DNA of 8,805 bases from assembly GCA_024958995.1 (NCBI GenBank), contig JANXGZ010000272.1:1-8805 (forward strand). Direction: 5' to 3'. Source of the DNA: Methylococcales bacterium. GTDB lineage: Bacteria; Pseudomonadota; Gammaproteobacteria; Methylococcales; UBA1147. The notes under the pieces are model-generated. The model saw only the letters and a list, made by a program, of their open reading frames with translations. It did not search any database and had not been told where the DNA came from. A program made the translations under genes and the position numbers. This document shows positions 1 through 6,955 of the stretch, piece after piece (position 1 is the stretch's first letter; every line of letters starts with the position of its first letter).

Positions 1-367
1 ACTGGATTTCTTCAGCACTTGTTCCGGAATCTTTCAGTTGTTTTAGGACTTGTGGCAGACTGTTCTGTACGAAGTCGGGCCCCAGCTGGGTTTCGATTGC
101 CCGGCGCCGGCGCATTCCTGAATTTTCCTCTGCCAAATTCAGCAACTGGAACCAGATTCCCTGTGCCTGGAGGGAACGCATTAGCAGGAGGTGCTTGCCG
201 ACCGGAACCGTGGCTTCGCCCTGCAGCACCGGTTCGATTTCCGGCTGTCGCACTCGAATCACATCCAGCAGCAGATTGAAAAGCAACTCGATCGTCCGGG
301 TCGTTACCTTGGAAACGGACGCGGAGATGGATTCTTCTGTTAGCTCGTTGGTGGTTGTTTGGTTCAT
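1..367 (-). CDS. ppc: Phosphoenolpyruvate carboxylase, N-terminal part (runs off the left edge)
   Basis: A minus-strand frame opens at ATG 367-365 and stays open to base 1, giving 122 codons of the N-terminus. An AGGA SD lies 5 nt upstream (complement of 372-375), which fixes the start. Residues around 26-40 (LLFNLLLDVIRVRQPEIEP) and the segment QGIWFQLLNLAEEN followed by MRRRR resemble the helical N-terminal region of bacterial PEP carboxylases, where a FLNLANIAEQ-like motif precedes a basic run. The last residues (GTSAEEIQ) match the place just before the catalytic-domain segment LVFTAHPTEA in the family. The enzyme carboxylates phosphoenolpyruvate with bicarbonate to oxaloacetate in the cytosol, replenishing the TCA cycle. 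The catalytic histidine and arginines lie outside the window, so completeness cannot be judged. The assignment rests on remembered family resemblance. Confidence 0.72.
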   Translation of the reverse strand, partial: MNQTTTNELTEESISASVSKVTTRTIELLFNLLLDVIRVRQPEIEPVLQGEATVPVGKHLLLMRSLQAQGIWFQLLNLAEENSGMRRRRAIETQLGPDFVQNSLPQVLKQLKDSGTSAEEIQ

Positions 368-697
368 GAATTCCTGATCGCTACAAACCGGCTTGTGGTC
401 TGGGTCAACAATGGCACGGCCCCGGCTTTTGCTGCTGACGCATTTGGAAAGACCCAGAGGCTTCGAGGGTAGTCGTCAAGCGCGACGATGGGTGCGAAGC
501 CAGACTGGCGAACCTGGAATGGGCCTGTGATCTGTGACCGGATGGCAAATTTTGCGCTGGATCTGTTCAAGAAAAGAGTTGGCCCAATTGATGATAAGGG
601 GATGACAAGGGTCTGATTCGATATTTACCAGATATTCTAAGTCACTGTACCCAGCAGGCAAAATCGATTCTATCTTAAAGCGCGGCAGTTTGTTCAT
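364..697 (-). pseudogene. Two overlapping short frames upstream of ppc, possible decayed coding sequence
   Basis: Two minus-strand frames overlap here. One starts at ATG 697-695 (MNKLPRFKIESILPAGYSDL...) and ends at 476. The other spans 570-364 in a different frame (...FAPIVALDDYPRSLWVFPN...) and ends in TGA at 366-364, making an ATGA overlap with the ppc start at 367-365. Joined by one frame change near 550-560, they would give one peptide of about 120 residues, which might be the tail of the decayed frame that begins at 1130. Neither piece has a clear SD, and I recognise no family. Alternatively this is only the ppc leader and promoter region with chance frames. Low confidence. Confidence 0.22.
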
Positions 698-1130
698 AGG
701 CTGGTCTTAGGTTTCGCAAACGCAGCCTTGTGCCACCGCCCGACCGGCTGCTGCAATGGGAGCCCAACGGCTTTATTCGATCAATCAGGGCGTTGCGAAT
801 TCGCTCTGGTACCGGTTTGTTAGCGTGTTGTGGGTTAGCATGATCTTCATTGGGCTTTTCGGGATCCCCAACCCAAGTCTCCACGTCGTATTGGCCGTTC
901 TAGTTACCGGCGAAGCCAGTTGCGGAAGCCACCAGAAGAGGGTTGTCGTGGGGGGAATGACCCGGGTGCCTGGTTCAGATGGAGCTGATCGCCTTGTTGA
1001 TGAGGGCTCCCATCATACTGCAGATTCGGGTGACCATTGAAAGATGACGAATGGGGGCAGGATCTTCCGGGACCCAACTGTGACTGACCGATCCTTGAAT
1101 GAAGTGATCCAGTATTCACAAGGGGTTCAT
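675..1130 (-). pseudogene. Decayed gene with strong SD and three in-frame stops, downstream of the second Hsp70
   Basis: ATG 1130-1128 lies 37 bp past the stop of the upstream Hsp70 gene and has a textbook GGAGG (complement of 1137-1141) with a 6 nt spacer. The frame reads MNPL, then TGA at 1118-1116. It continues for 46 codons (ILDHFIQGSVSHSWVPEDPA ... MVTRICSMMGALINKAISSI) to a second TGA at 977-975, then 24 codons (DNPLLVASATGFAGN at the end) to TAG at 902-900, then about 74 codons to TAA at 677-675. The 46-codon piece has a natural composition with a hydrophobic helix-like stretch; later pieces look less protein-like. I do not recognise a family. The SD and spacing suggest a former last gene of the Hsp70 operon. 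Alternatives are a four-residue leader peptide (MNPL) or a chance SD-ATG pair in non-coding DNA. Confidence 0.35.
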
Positions 1131-1136
1131 GCTGGC

Positions 1137-1141
1137 CCTCC
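1137..1141 (-). promoter_or_regulatory. GGAGG Shine-Dalgarno site in front of the decayed frame
   Basis: On the minus strand GGAGG is followed by a 6 nt spacer and ATG at 1130-1128. It is one of the best-formed ribosome binding sites in the window, yet the frame it opens stops after four codons. That mismatch is why the region downstream is read as a broken gene rather than plain spacer. Confidence 0.45.
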
Positions 1142-1166
1142 AGTAAAACGCCAATCTGTCGGTTGG

Positions 1167-3953
1167 TCAGTCCAACAGTTTCAGCCCCGGGGGTAGCGCT
1201 TCACCAAATATACGCTTGGCATCGGATTCTTCTAGTTCAGTTACCTCTTCGATTAGGCGTGCCCACGACTTAGGTGCCCTGTTTTCCTGAAGCATTGAAA
1301 GAATCTTGTCGCGGTCGGCTGGGTCAAGATCGCGCTCCCGATCACCGCTGAGCCGGCCAAGGATGGTGGCAGCGAAGCCGATATGGGGCGATTTCTTCCA
1401 GTCCTGTCCGAGGAGAAAATCCAGCCATTTGGCGGCCGTTTCTGGTGGGACTACATTGTGAATGCTGCCGTGAAAAGGGACCCGGGCAGCGATCCGACCC
1501 AGTGCCCACCAGGTTTGTTCGGGTTCACTCGGTTTTTGCAGGCGCTTGATCAGCCATTGGCCGATCTGGATTTTCCGGTCAACGGGTAGGCGCTCCAGAA
1601 CTCCTGATAAGCGTACGATGCCTTCATAACCGCGTTTCTTGATTTCCTTCACAGTTTTGCCCTGGCGGGCCGTAGCCGGATTCAGGTACCTGGCAATGTC
1701 ATCGTAGATCCGGGTCTGCCGGGCGTCGTCGAGCCCTCCGGCCACCCGTCGCCAGAGAATCCACCACTCGGTCCAGTTCTGTGTTTCGTTAACGAATTGT
1801 GGGTTCTGGGCGTAGATCCTCCAGACCTGATCGACACGCCAGTCGTCCAGAGTTGCGCCGAAACCTGGACGCAGGCAGAAACCGATCAGGCTGAGCCAGA
1901 CCCGTTCGTGGTTAGCCGAACGCCGGCGGTTTTTCGCCGATTCCAGAAAGATTCCGAACAATTCGCGAATCAATGCCGTATCCCATTCGTTCCTATTTCC
2001 CAGTAATTTTTCCAGGTCACCCCGCAGTCCCTTCACGGATTTTGCGTTCTTTTGTTCCGATTTATTGCCGAAAAATTCGAGAATCCGGTTTCGGGCGACA
2101 TTGAAATTGGCTGGCAGGGCCGAATCGGTAGCAGCTGATCCATCCCTGCCTCGCAGTTGGAATTGGACGTCCCAGCGTTGATCCGTGTTATTTTCCTTTG
2201 CCACGCATTGTAGTTGCAGGGTGCCGAGTTCCGTGAGTGATACGGCCAGTTCGACGGTTTGTTCCTGCCGATCGCCGGCCTGGCTGTCGAGTGTAACTAC
2301 CAGCGGCGGCAGGGAAATGAATCTTTCATCATCGGTGTCGACAATTTCTCCCGCCGCGACCGCGATTTCGCCGGTCGACGAGAGTAAGTGGAAACGCACT
2401 GGCTCACCCAGCCGTAACAGGAAGGTCCGGTCGGTCAACCGGATTTCCTGCCCTTCCTCGGTTCCTTTCGGCAGAATACAGACCCCTTGTTGCGGGCTAC
2501 CTTTCCGGTGGTGTACCTGCAGGAAGTAATGCCGTGCCGAGCCGCCGCCAATCCGGATATGTCCACCGCGCCGGGCGATGCCGTAGGCGACCCCGCCATA
2601 GGCGACCGCGAGCTCGGGGTTGGTGTTTTCCAGTTGTCGGGGTTTTCTTTCTGTCCAGGATGCAAGGAGCTGCATGACGCGTTCAGCGATCCGCAAGCTT
2701 CGAAACATCCCCCCGTTGAAAAGGATGGCGTCAGGAACAATATCTTTGTTGTTTCCGCCCAGCGCTTCGCGAGACACGTTTTCGTGATTGCGAAGGAATG
2801 CCGCGATGTGCCTAGAAATAGCCGGGTCAGCCACATAGGGTAGACCGAATTCGACAACCCCGCTGCGTTTGCGGTCAGGGATTTCGTCCAGTTTGCTAAG
2901 GGGGAAGAATCCGTCGAGGACGGTGTTTTCAACTTCGTCTCGGCTCAGTTCGACCGACTTGGCTCCGCCAATCAATCTGGATCCTGAGCCCAGAAGGGTG
3001 ATCTTGCCACCTTCCGCCGCATTCGGTCCAAGAAGTTTTTCCTTGACCGAGCGGCATTGTTCGATGAGTTGGTAGAGGTTGGCCGTAGAAAGCGGTCTGC
3101 TACCGTTAGTCAGCCGCTTTTCCGCCAGGTGAGCCAGTGTCAGGTCGATATTATCGCCACCCAGCATCAGGTGATCGCCAACCCCCACCCGGTCAAGAAT
3201 CGGTTCATCATTTTCCAGTCGGACCCGGATCAGGGTGAAATCGCAGGTTCCTCCGCCGATGTCACAGATCATCACCAACCGGATGTTTTTGACTGCGTCC
3301 TTTAGTTGATTGCGGTGGTTCCAGAGCCAGTCGTAGAACACTGCTTGCGGTTCTTCCAGTAGACGTGCCTCTTTGAGTCCAGCCTGCCGTGCTGCTTCTA
3401 GGGTCAGGGTCCTGGCCATTTCATCAAACGAAGCCGGTATCGTGATGACGATATCCTGTTTTTCCAGCGGATATTCCGGGAACTTCCGGTTCCAGGTTGC
3501 CCTTGCGTGCGCGAGGTAGCTGGCACTGGCGCTGACCGGAGAAACCTTGATGACATCGGTGGCCGCCCCCCACGGAAGGATGGGAGCGTTACGGTCAACG
3601 GAAGCATGAGACAGCCAGCTTTTGGCACTGTTGATCGTTCGTCCCAGGCTTTTTGCACCCAGGTTCCTGGCCAGTTCTCCGATCACTGTTTTCCCGGCCG
3701 GGTCGTCAAAGCCTTCGCTGTGCCAGGGCAGTCCGATGTCGTCATCCGAGAGCTCGCCCTCGGCGGGGTGGTAACGTGTCGAAGGCAACAGCGATCGGGC
3801 AGCTATTTCGCCAGGTGCAACAAGTTGCTCAATTTCGAAAATCTGGATACGAGGGTTCTTGTCTTGCCCGGTATCAGAATAGGCAACGACGGTATGCGTG
3901 GTGCCCAGGTCGATCCCGACGATGAAACGAGACGGATTTTTACGAGAACTCAT
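1167..3953 (-). CDS. Hsp70-like ATPase with C-terminal DUF3731 region
   Basis: This is a 928-residue protein of the Hsp70/actin-fold ATPase superfamily, much longer than DnaK (about 640). The nucleotide-binding domain spans about residues 9-465. Phosphate-1 is VGIDLGTTHTVVAYSD (12-27), phosphate-2 is DIGGGTCDFTLI (231-242), and the adenosine-motif equivalent is ILFNGGMFRS (410-419). A family-specific block SAKSWLSHASVDRN (109-122) is shared with the neighbouring Hsp70. Residues about 490-600 look like a shortened beta-sandwich (VSLTELGTLQLQCVAKE). Residues about 625-920 match my memory of DUF3731: a helical, Trp-rich region with RRRSANHERVWLSLIGFCLR (677-696) and WTEWWILWRRVAGGL (727-741), in place of the usual lid. 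No signal peptide or membrane segment is seen, so it is probably cytosolic. ATG 3953-3951 is the first ATG of the frame but has no good SD. It follows the other Hsp70 gene after 120 bp. Substrate and partners are unknown. Confidence 0.93.
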   Translation of the reverse strand: MSSRKNPSRFIVGIDLGTTHTVVAYSDTGQDKNPRIQIFEIEQLVAPGEIAARSLLPSTRYHPAEGELSDDDIGLPWHSEGFDDPAGKTVIGELARNLGAKSLGRTINSAKSWLSHASVDRNAPILPWGAATDVIKVSPVSASASYLAHARATWNRKFPEYPLEKQDIVITIPASFDEMARTLTLEAARQAGLKEARLLEEPQAVFYDWLWNHRNQLKDAVKNIRLVMICDIGGGTCDFTLIRVRLENDEPILDRVGVGDHLMLGGDNIDLTLAHLAEKRLTNGSRPLSTANLYQLIEQCRSVKEKLLGPNAAEGGKITLLGSGSRLIGGAKSVELSRDEVENTVLDGFFPLSKLDEIPDRKRSGVVEFGLPYVADPAISRHIAAFLRNHENVSREALGGNNKDIVPDAILFNGGMFRSLRIAERVMQLLASWTERKPRQLENTNPELAVAYGGVAYGIARRGGHIRIGGGSARHYFLQVHHRKGSPQQGVCILPKGTEEGQEIRLTDRTFLLRLGEPVRFHLLSSTGEIAVAAGEIVDTDDERFISLPPLVVTLDSQAGDRQEQTVELAVSLTELGTLQLQCVAKENNTDQRWDVQFQLRGRDGSAATDSALPANFNVARNRILEFFGNKSEQKNAKSVKGLRGDLEKLLGNRNEWDTALIRELFGIFLESAKNRRRSANHERVWLSLIGFCLRPGFGATLDDWRVDQVWRIYAQNPQFVNETQNWTEWWILWRRVAGGLDDARQTRIYDDIARYLNPATARQGKTVKEIKKRGYEGIVRLSGVLERLPVDRKIQIGQWLIKRLQKPSEPEQTWWALGRIAARVPFHGSIHNVVPPETAAKWLDFLLGQDWKKSPHIGFAATILGRLSGDRERDLDPADRDKILSMLQENRAPKSWARLIEEVTELEESDAKRIFGEALPPGLKLLD

Positions 3954-4073
3954 GGTCTGCGGAATTCGATGCTCTGGCTCTGAATCAATGGTTCTACGCC
4001 TGGATGGGATCGACGTGAGGGAACCTGCGCTTTCGGGGGAAGCCCTAGACAGGCCTTCCCCCGAAATACTCGG
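3954..4073 (-). promoter_or_regulatory. Spacer between the two Hsp70 genes
   Basis: These 120 bp separate the stop of the first Hsp70 gene from the ATG of the second. The upstream part holds a strong hairpin (4031-4066). The rest shows no convincing sigma-70 or heat-shock promoter and no SD next to the ATG at 3953. The frame of the second Hsp70 stays open for a dozen or more codons upstream of its ATG without another ATG, so a rare upstream start cannot be excluded. Expression of the second gene probably depends on read-through from the first. Confidence 0.4.
4031..4066 (-). terminator. Strong hairpin between the Hsp70 genes (attenuator or processing site, no U-tract)
   Basis: TTTCGGGGGAAG (4031-4042) pairs perfectly with CTTCCCCCGAAA (4055-4066), a 12 bp stem with five consecutive G-C pairs. 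Past one internal mismatch, CCT (4044-4046) pairs with AGG (4051-4053), closing a 4 nt loop. It begins 7 bp past the stop codon of the upstream Hsp70 gene. Neither strand has a T-run after it, so it is not a canonical intrinsic terminator. It could protect the 3' end of the DUF2760-Hsp70 mRNA, be an RNase processing site, or lower expression of the second Hsp70. Because the stem is symmetric, the strand given is the one in the operon direction. Confidence 0.6.
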
Positions 4074-6146
4074 TTATGAGTTTTTGAACGACCAGAAACG
4101 CTTGCTGGAGGATTGTTCCTGTTGTTCGGTTGTAGGCTCTTGCTGGGGTTCTTGGGGGTCCTGTTCCTGGTCAAGCTTGTCGTTCGCTATTGCAGCGGTT
4201 TCTGCTTCCTTGCGGGGCGACGGGGTGGGTGCCGGTGTAGGTTGCTGCAGTGTGGGTGGGGCTACAGTCCCGGTAGATGATGGTCGGGATGTTTCCTCCC
4301 CGGCGCGAACATCGAATTCGATCTTCCAGCGTTCGCCGCCCTCTTTTGCGACAGCTTCAAGCTTAAGCGTACCAACCTCGGTGATAGCTGCACAGAGCTG
4401 AACCGGAACCACTTCACCGACTTCATGGCCCTCAAGCGGCAGGATTACCTCAATTTCATCGAGTTCCTCGATGTCTTGCGGGGCCCAGTGGTCTAGCCGG
4501 GTACCGACCCCGTCTTCCCGACGAACTGAGGATCCGAAGAATCGGAATCGGACCGGTTCCCCGACGACCACACCGAACTCGTAAGGTGGTAATTCTGTTT
4601 CGGTTCCTTCCTCCATGCCAAAGGGTGCGATACAGAGCGCCTGAAGTGGAGGCGGCATGCCGGGAACTGCGGGCATCGCACTTTCGACCCCGACGTAGTA
4701 GGCAGCTGGTGTACCACCGCGAATCCTGACTCCACTGCCTTTTCGAACGTAGCCGTAATAGGCGGCCCCGCGGGCAACCGACAGGTCCAGGTCGGCTCCT
4801 TCCAGCAGGCGGGCAGGCTTTGCCTGTTCCGATTCGAGCCAGCTGTTGAGAATATTCATGAGCCGGTCGGTCAGGGCCTCCGCCTTCAGAACCCCTCCGT
4901 TCAGCAGTACCGCCGTCGGATGCAGGAATGTCGCATGATCGGATTTTTGGTAGCCGGCAATGTCGTCTGTTGCGGAGAGCTGTCGGGTTAGGAAGAAACC
5001 GAGGTGCCTTGTGATGGCGGGGTCCTGTGCGTAGGGCAGGCCGATCGTAGTCAAGCCGGTTCGGGCCTGGGAAAAGGGACGGTCAGCCGAGCTGACCTGC
5101 GGCAGGAAACCTTCCACCAGTACCTGGTCGATTTCGTCGCGGATCAGTTCCGTTCGGATGCTGCTACCGACCAGGGAAGAGCCCCGGCTGGGTACGACCA
5201 GCGGAATTTCATTGAGGGACGGGTCGAGGAAAAGGGCCTCCTTGGCGTCCCGGCAGCCATGGGTTAGGGCCTGAATCTGCCAGGGTTCCAGTACCTTTCC
5301 TTCAGCCTCCAGTTTGGCCTTGACCGTGTAGGCCAGGGCGAGGTCCATATTGTCGCCTCCTAGTAGGATATGGTCACCTACCGCGACTCGATTGAGTTCC
5401 AAGCTTCCGTTTTCTTGAGTGACAGCGATCAGGGAGAGATCGGTCGTTCCTCCGCCGACATCAATAACCAGGATGATGTCGCCGACTTCAACCTGGTCGC
5501 GCCAGGTCCCCCTGCTCTGCTGAATCCAGCTGTAAAGTGCAGACTGGGGTTCTTCCAATAGGATTGCGTGTCCAATGCCAACGGTTCTAGCCGCTTCTGC
5601 GGTCAGTTCCCGGGCAGCCGGGTCGAATGAGGCCGGTACCGTGATCGCAATCTCCTGCTCTTCAAGTGGATTTTGCGGGTGAGCATGATCCCATGCCTGT
5701 TTCATGTGCTCCAGGTAATGGGTCGATGCTTGCAGAGGAGAGATGCGCTCGACTTCCTCCGGGGCTTCTACCGGAAGGATGGCAGATCGGCAATCCACGC
5801 CCGAGTGGCATAACCAGCTCTTGGCACTGGAAACCAGTCGGATCGGCGTCTTGCTACCCAGTCGACGGGCCAGCTCGCCGACTGTCGCATCGGGCTTATC
5901 GGTCCAGGGCAGGACCAGGTCGCTGGAGGCAAGCTCGTCGTCGTGAGCCTGATAGATGAACGAGGGTAGCTGGCTTCTGGTGTCGACAATGCCGGGCGAG
6001 GTCAACTGGGGGATAGCCATGACTTCCTGGATTATCGATTCGTCATCGCTGTCATCGAGGTCAACCGCAGACAGAACGCAGTGCGTTGTTCCCAGATCGA
6101 TCCCTACCGAGTAGCGCGGCTCCCCGGTTCGGGCGGAGTCGTTCAC
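4074..6146 (-). CDS. Hsp70-like ATPase with disordered C-terminal tail
   Basis: This 690-residue Hsp70-family ATPase has a nucleotide-binding domain over about residues 11-480: phosphate-1 VGIDLGTTHCVLSAVD (14-29), SAKSWLCHSGVDCRSAILP (107-125), ITVPASFDPAARELTAEAAR (168-187), phosphate-2 VIDVGGGTTDLSLI (227-240) and VLLNGGVLKAE (413-423). A short beta-rich region follows (about 505-612), with AAITEVGTLKLEAVAKEGG (585-603) parallel to the neighbour's VSLTELGTLQLQCVAKE. Residues about 615-690 are a Pro/Gln/Glu/Thr-rich, probably disordered tail ending in KRFWSFKNS. There is no alpha-helical lid and no EEVD-type end. The start is GTG at 6146-6144. It overlaps the DUF2760 stop as GTGA and is preceded by GAGGTGG (complement of 6151-6157), so it is probably translationally coupled. 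It probably binds and hydrolyses ATP in the cytosol; partners are unknown. Confidence 0.93.
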   Translation of the reverse strand: MNDSARTGEPRYSVGIDLGTTHCVLSAVDLDDSDDESIIQEVMAIPQLTSPGIVDTRSQLPSFIYQAHDDELASSDLVLPWTDKPDATVGELARRLGSKTPIRLVSSAKSWLCHSGVDCRSAILPVEAPEEVERISPLQASTHYLEHMKQAWDHAHPQNPLEEQEIAITVPASFDPAARELTAEAARTVGIGHAILLEEPQSALYSWIQQSRGTWRDQVEVGDIILVIDVGGGTTDLSLIAVTQENGSLELNRVAVGDHILLGGDNMDLALAYTVKAKLEAEGKVLEPWQIQALTHGCRDAKEALFLDPSLNEIPLVVPSRGSSLVGSSIRTELIRDEIDQVLVEGFLPQVSSADRPFSQARTGLTTIGLPYAQDPAITRHLGFFLTRQLSATDDIAGYQKSDHATFLHPTAVLLNGGVLKAEALTDRLMNILNSWLESEQAKPARLLEGADLDLSVARGAAYYGYVRKGSGVRIRGGTPAAYYVGVESAMPAVPGMPPPLQALCIAPFGMEEGTETELPPYEFGVVVGEPVRFRFFGSSVRREDGVGTRLDHWAPQDIEELDEIEVILPLEGHEVGEVVPVQLCAAITEVGTLKLEAVAKEGGERWKIEFDVRAGEETSRPSSTGTVAPPTLQQPTPAPTPSPRKEAETAAIANDKLDQEQDPQEPQQEPTTEQQEQSSSKRFWSFKNS

Positions 6147-6766
6147 AGTTCCACCTCGGCAGATGCGACTACGCTCACGTTATGGTTCTTTGAAAGTTTC
6201 GGCAGTCGGGTGTCGGTAATTTTCCAGCCACGATGAATTAGGGTTCCCTTGAATGGCGGTTTACCGACGATATTGCCGCTCAAGCGAATGCTTGAGGGAT
6301 CAAAGCCTGCCTGAATGGTGACCCGACTGTTCTCGCGTTGCTTGTGTACCGGCGCCATTTCAAAATGGTTGTGGAGTACCTTGTGACATCCTTCGTGCAC
6401 GATCCGGGCGGCTGCACCGATATCCGCATCGGAGAAAGACTGGATGTCTTCCTCGATGAAATCGACGAAGCGGGCTTCTTGCTGCAAAAGTCCCAACAAC
6501 TGTAGCGCGGCATCGGGTGTCGCTTCTCTCAGCGTAATGGTTTTCGCTGGCTCACGTCGGGCAGGTGTTGGTTCGGCGGGTTGTTCAGCGACTGGCTGGG
6601 GTACGACTGCAGCAGGTACCGCCGCACGATTGCTTTTTCGCAGTAGGCCGATAACACTCAGGCACAACAGGATAACCAGCAGAATCAGTTCGAATACGGC
6701 GAGGCTCGCAAACGCGATGTGAACGATATCCAGCGTTTCTGGCAGGGTGGTGAAGTCAAATTTCAT
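6143..6766 (-). CDS. DUF2760 protein with N-terminal membrane anchor
   Basis: This 207-residue protein has a hydrophobic segment at about residues 14-42 (IAFASLAVFELILLVILLCL and onward). A short basic stretch (RKSNR), a Pro/Ala/Glu-rich linker (about 48-75) and a soluble domain (about 78-207) follow. The soluble domain carries DAALQLLGLLQQEARFVDFI (85-104), SDADIGAAARIVHEGC (112-127), SGNIVGKPPFKGTLIHRGW (163-181) and the terminal AEVEL, which are hallmarks of DUF2760. I chose the ATG at 6766-6764 over one 60 bp upstream, because GAGG (complement of 6774-6777) sits 7 nt before it and the upstream extension is not family-like. The family is found beside Hsp70-like genes; its biochemical role is not established to my knowledge. 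The anchor suggests the soluble domain faces the cytosol, where it could hold the two Hsp70-like ATPases at the membrane (inference). The gene end overlaps the next start by 4 bp. Confidence 0.9.
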   Translation of the reverse strand: MKFDFTTLPETLDIVHIAFASLAVFELILLVILLCLSVIGLLRKSNRAAVPAAVVPQPVAEQPAEPTPARREPAKTITLREATPDAALQLLGLLQQEARFVDFIEEDIQSFSDADIGAAARIVHEGCHKVLHNHFEMAPVHKQRENSRVTIQAGFDPSSIRLSGNIVGKPPFKGTLIHRGWKITDTRLPKLSKNHNVSVVASAEVEL

Positions 6767-6955
6767 AAGGGTGCCTCGGTAATGTTGTTGAATACCCGCT
6801 CCCCGGGGATTCTCCGGACCTGCCAATCGCTATTCGGTGATGGCACGTTCGATTCGTGAAGAGGAGCCGAGCTGTTTTTCCGGTTCATCCGCGAATTCGG
6901 GGAAATGGGGCTTTTCCATGTGGATTACAAGTTAGGATCCGTATGTTTTTAGTCC
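6767..6955 (-). promoter_or_regulatory. Spacer between the exported protein gene and the DUF2760 gene
   Basis: These 189 bp hold the SD of the DUF2760 gene (6774-6777), a 10 bp palindrome TCCCCGGGGA (6800-6809) and a possible 29-codon ORF (6919-6830). I found no convincing promoter or U-tailed terminator. Whether the DUF2760/Hsp70 cassette is transcribed with the upstream small gene cannot be decided from the sequence. Confidence 0.35.
6830..6919 (-). CDS. Possible 29-residue acidic micro-ORF
   Basis: ATG 6919-6917 to TAG 6832-6830 encodes 29 residues starting MEKPHFPEFADEPEKQ and ending SSSRIERAITE. It is rich in Glu, Pro and Ser and has no hydrophobic segment. It sits between the stop of the small exported protein gene and the DUF2760 start (64 bp before the chosen ATG), on the operon strand. 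No good SD precedes it, and an upstream in-frame TAA excludes a longer version. It could be a real micro-protein, a regulatory leader for DUF2760 or a chance frame. I do not recognise it. Confidence 0.25.
   Translation of the reverse strand: MEKPHFPEFADEPEKQLGSSSRIERAITE

Noticed and set aside
756..1040. Plus-strand 94-codon frame with hydrophobic segments and a peptide VVVGGMTRVP that resembles an Hsp70 motif
   Set aside because: No SD, no further Hsp70 similarity before or after the ten residues, and no codon bias. The match is probably chance.
1082..1172. Inverted repeat GACTGACC (1082-1089) and GGTCAGTC (1165-1172)
   Set aside because: Eight bases across a 75 nt loop are expected by chance and correspond to no known element.
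1162..1176. GTTGG/CCAAC hairpin spanning the stop codon of the second Hsp70
   Set aside because: Only 5 bp of stem and no adjacent T-run, so too weak to call a terminator.
2435..2932. 165-codon frame and many other long frames inside both Hsp70 genes, on both strands
   Set aside because: They overlap well-supported Hsp70 coding sequence and have unnatural composition, so they are shadows.
3954..4030. Heat-shock (sigma-32) promoter for the second Hsp70
   Set aside because: A CCCATCC string resembles the -10 element, but no CTTGAA-like -35 lies at the proper distance.
3898..4401. Plus-strand 167-codon frame across the Hsp70 junction, rich in Ser, Cys and Val
   Set aside because: It is antisense to the low-complexity tail of the first Hsp70 and the hairpin. 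Its repetitive composition comes from that tail.
6767..6826. Longer DUF2760 start at 6826 adding 20 residues
   Set aside because: The extension is polar and not family-like, and the ATG at 6766 has GAGG at good spacing directly before the expected membrane-anchor N-terminus.
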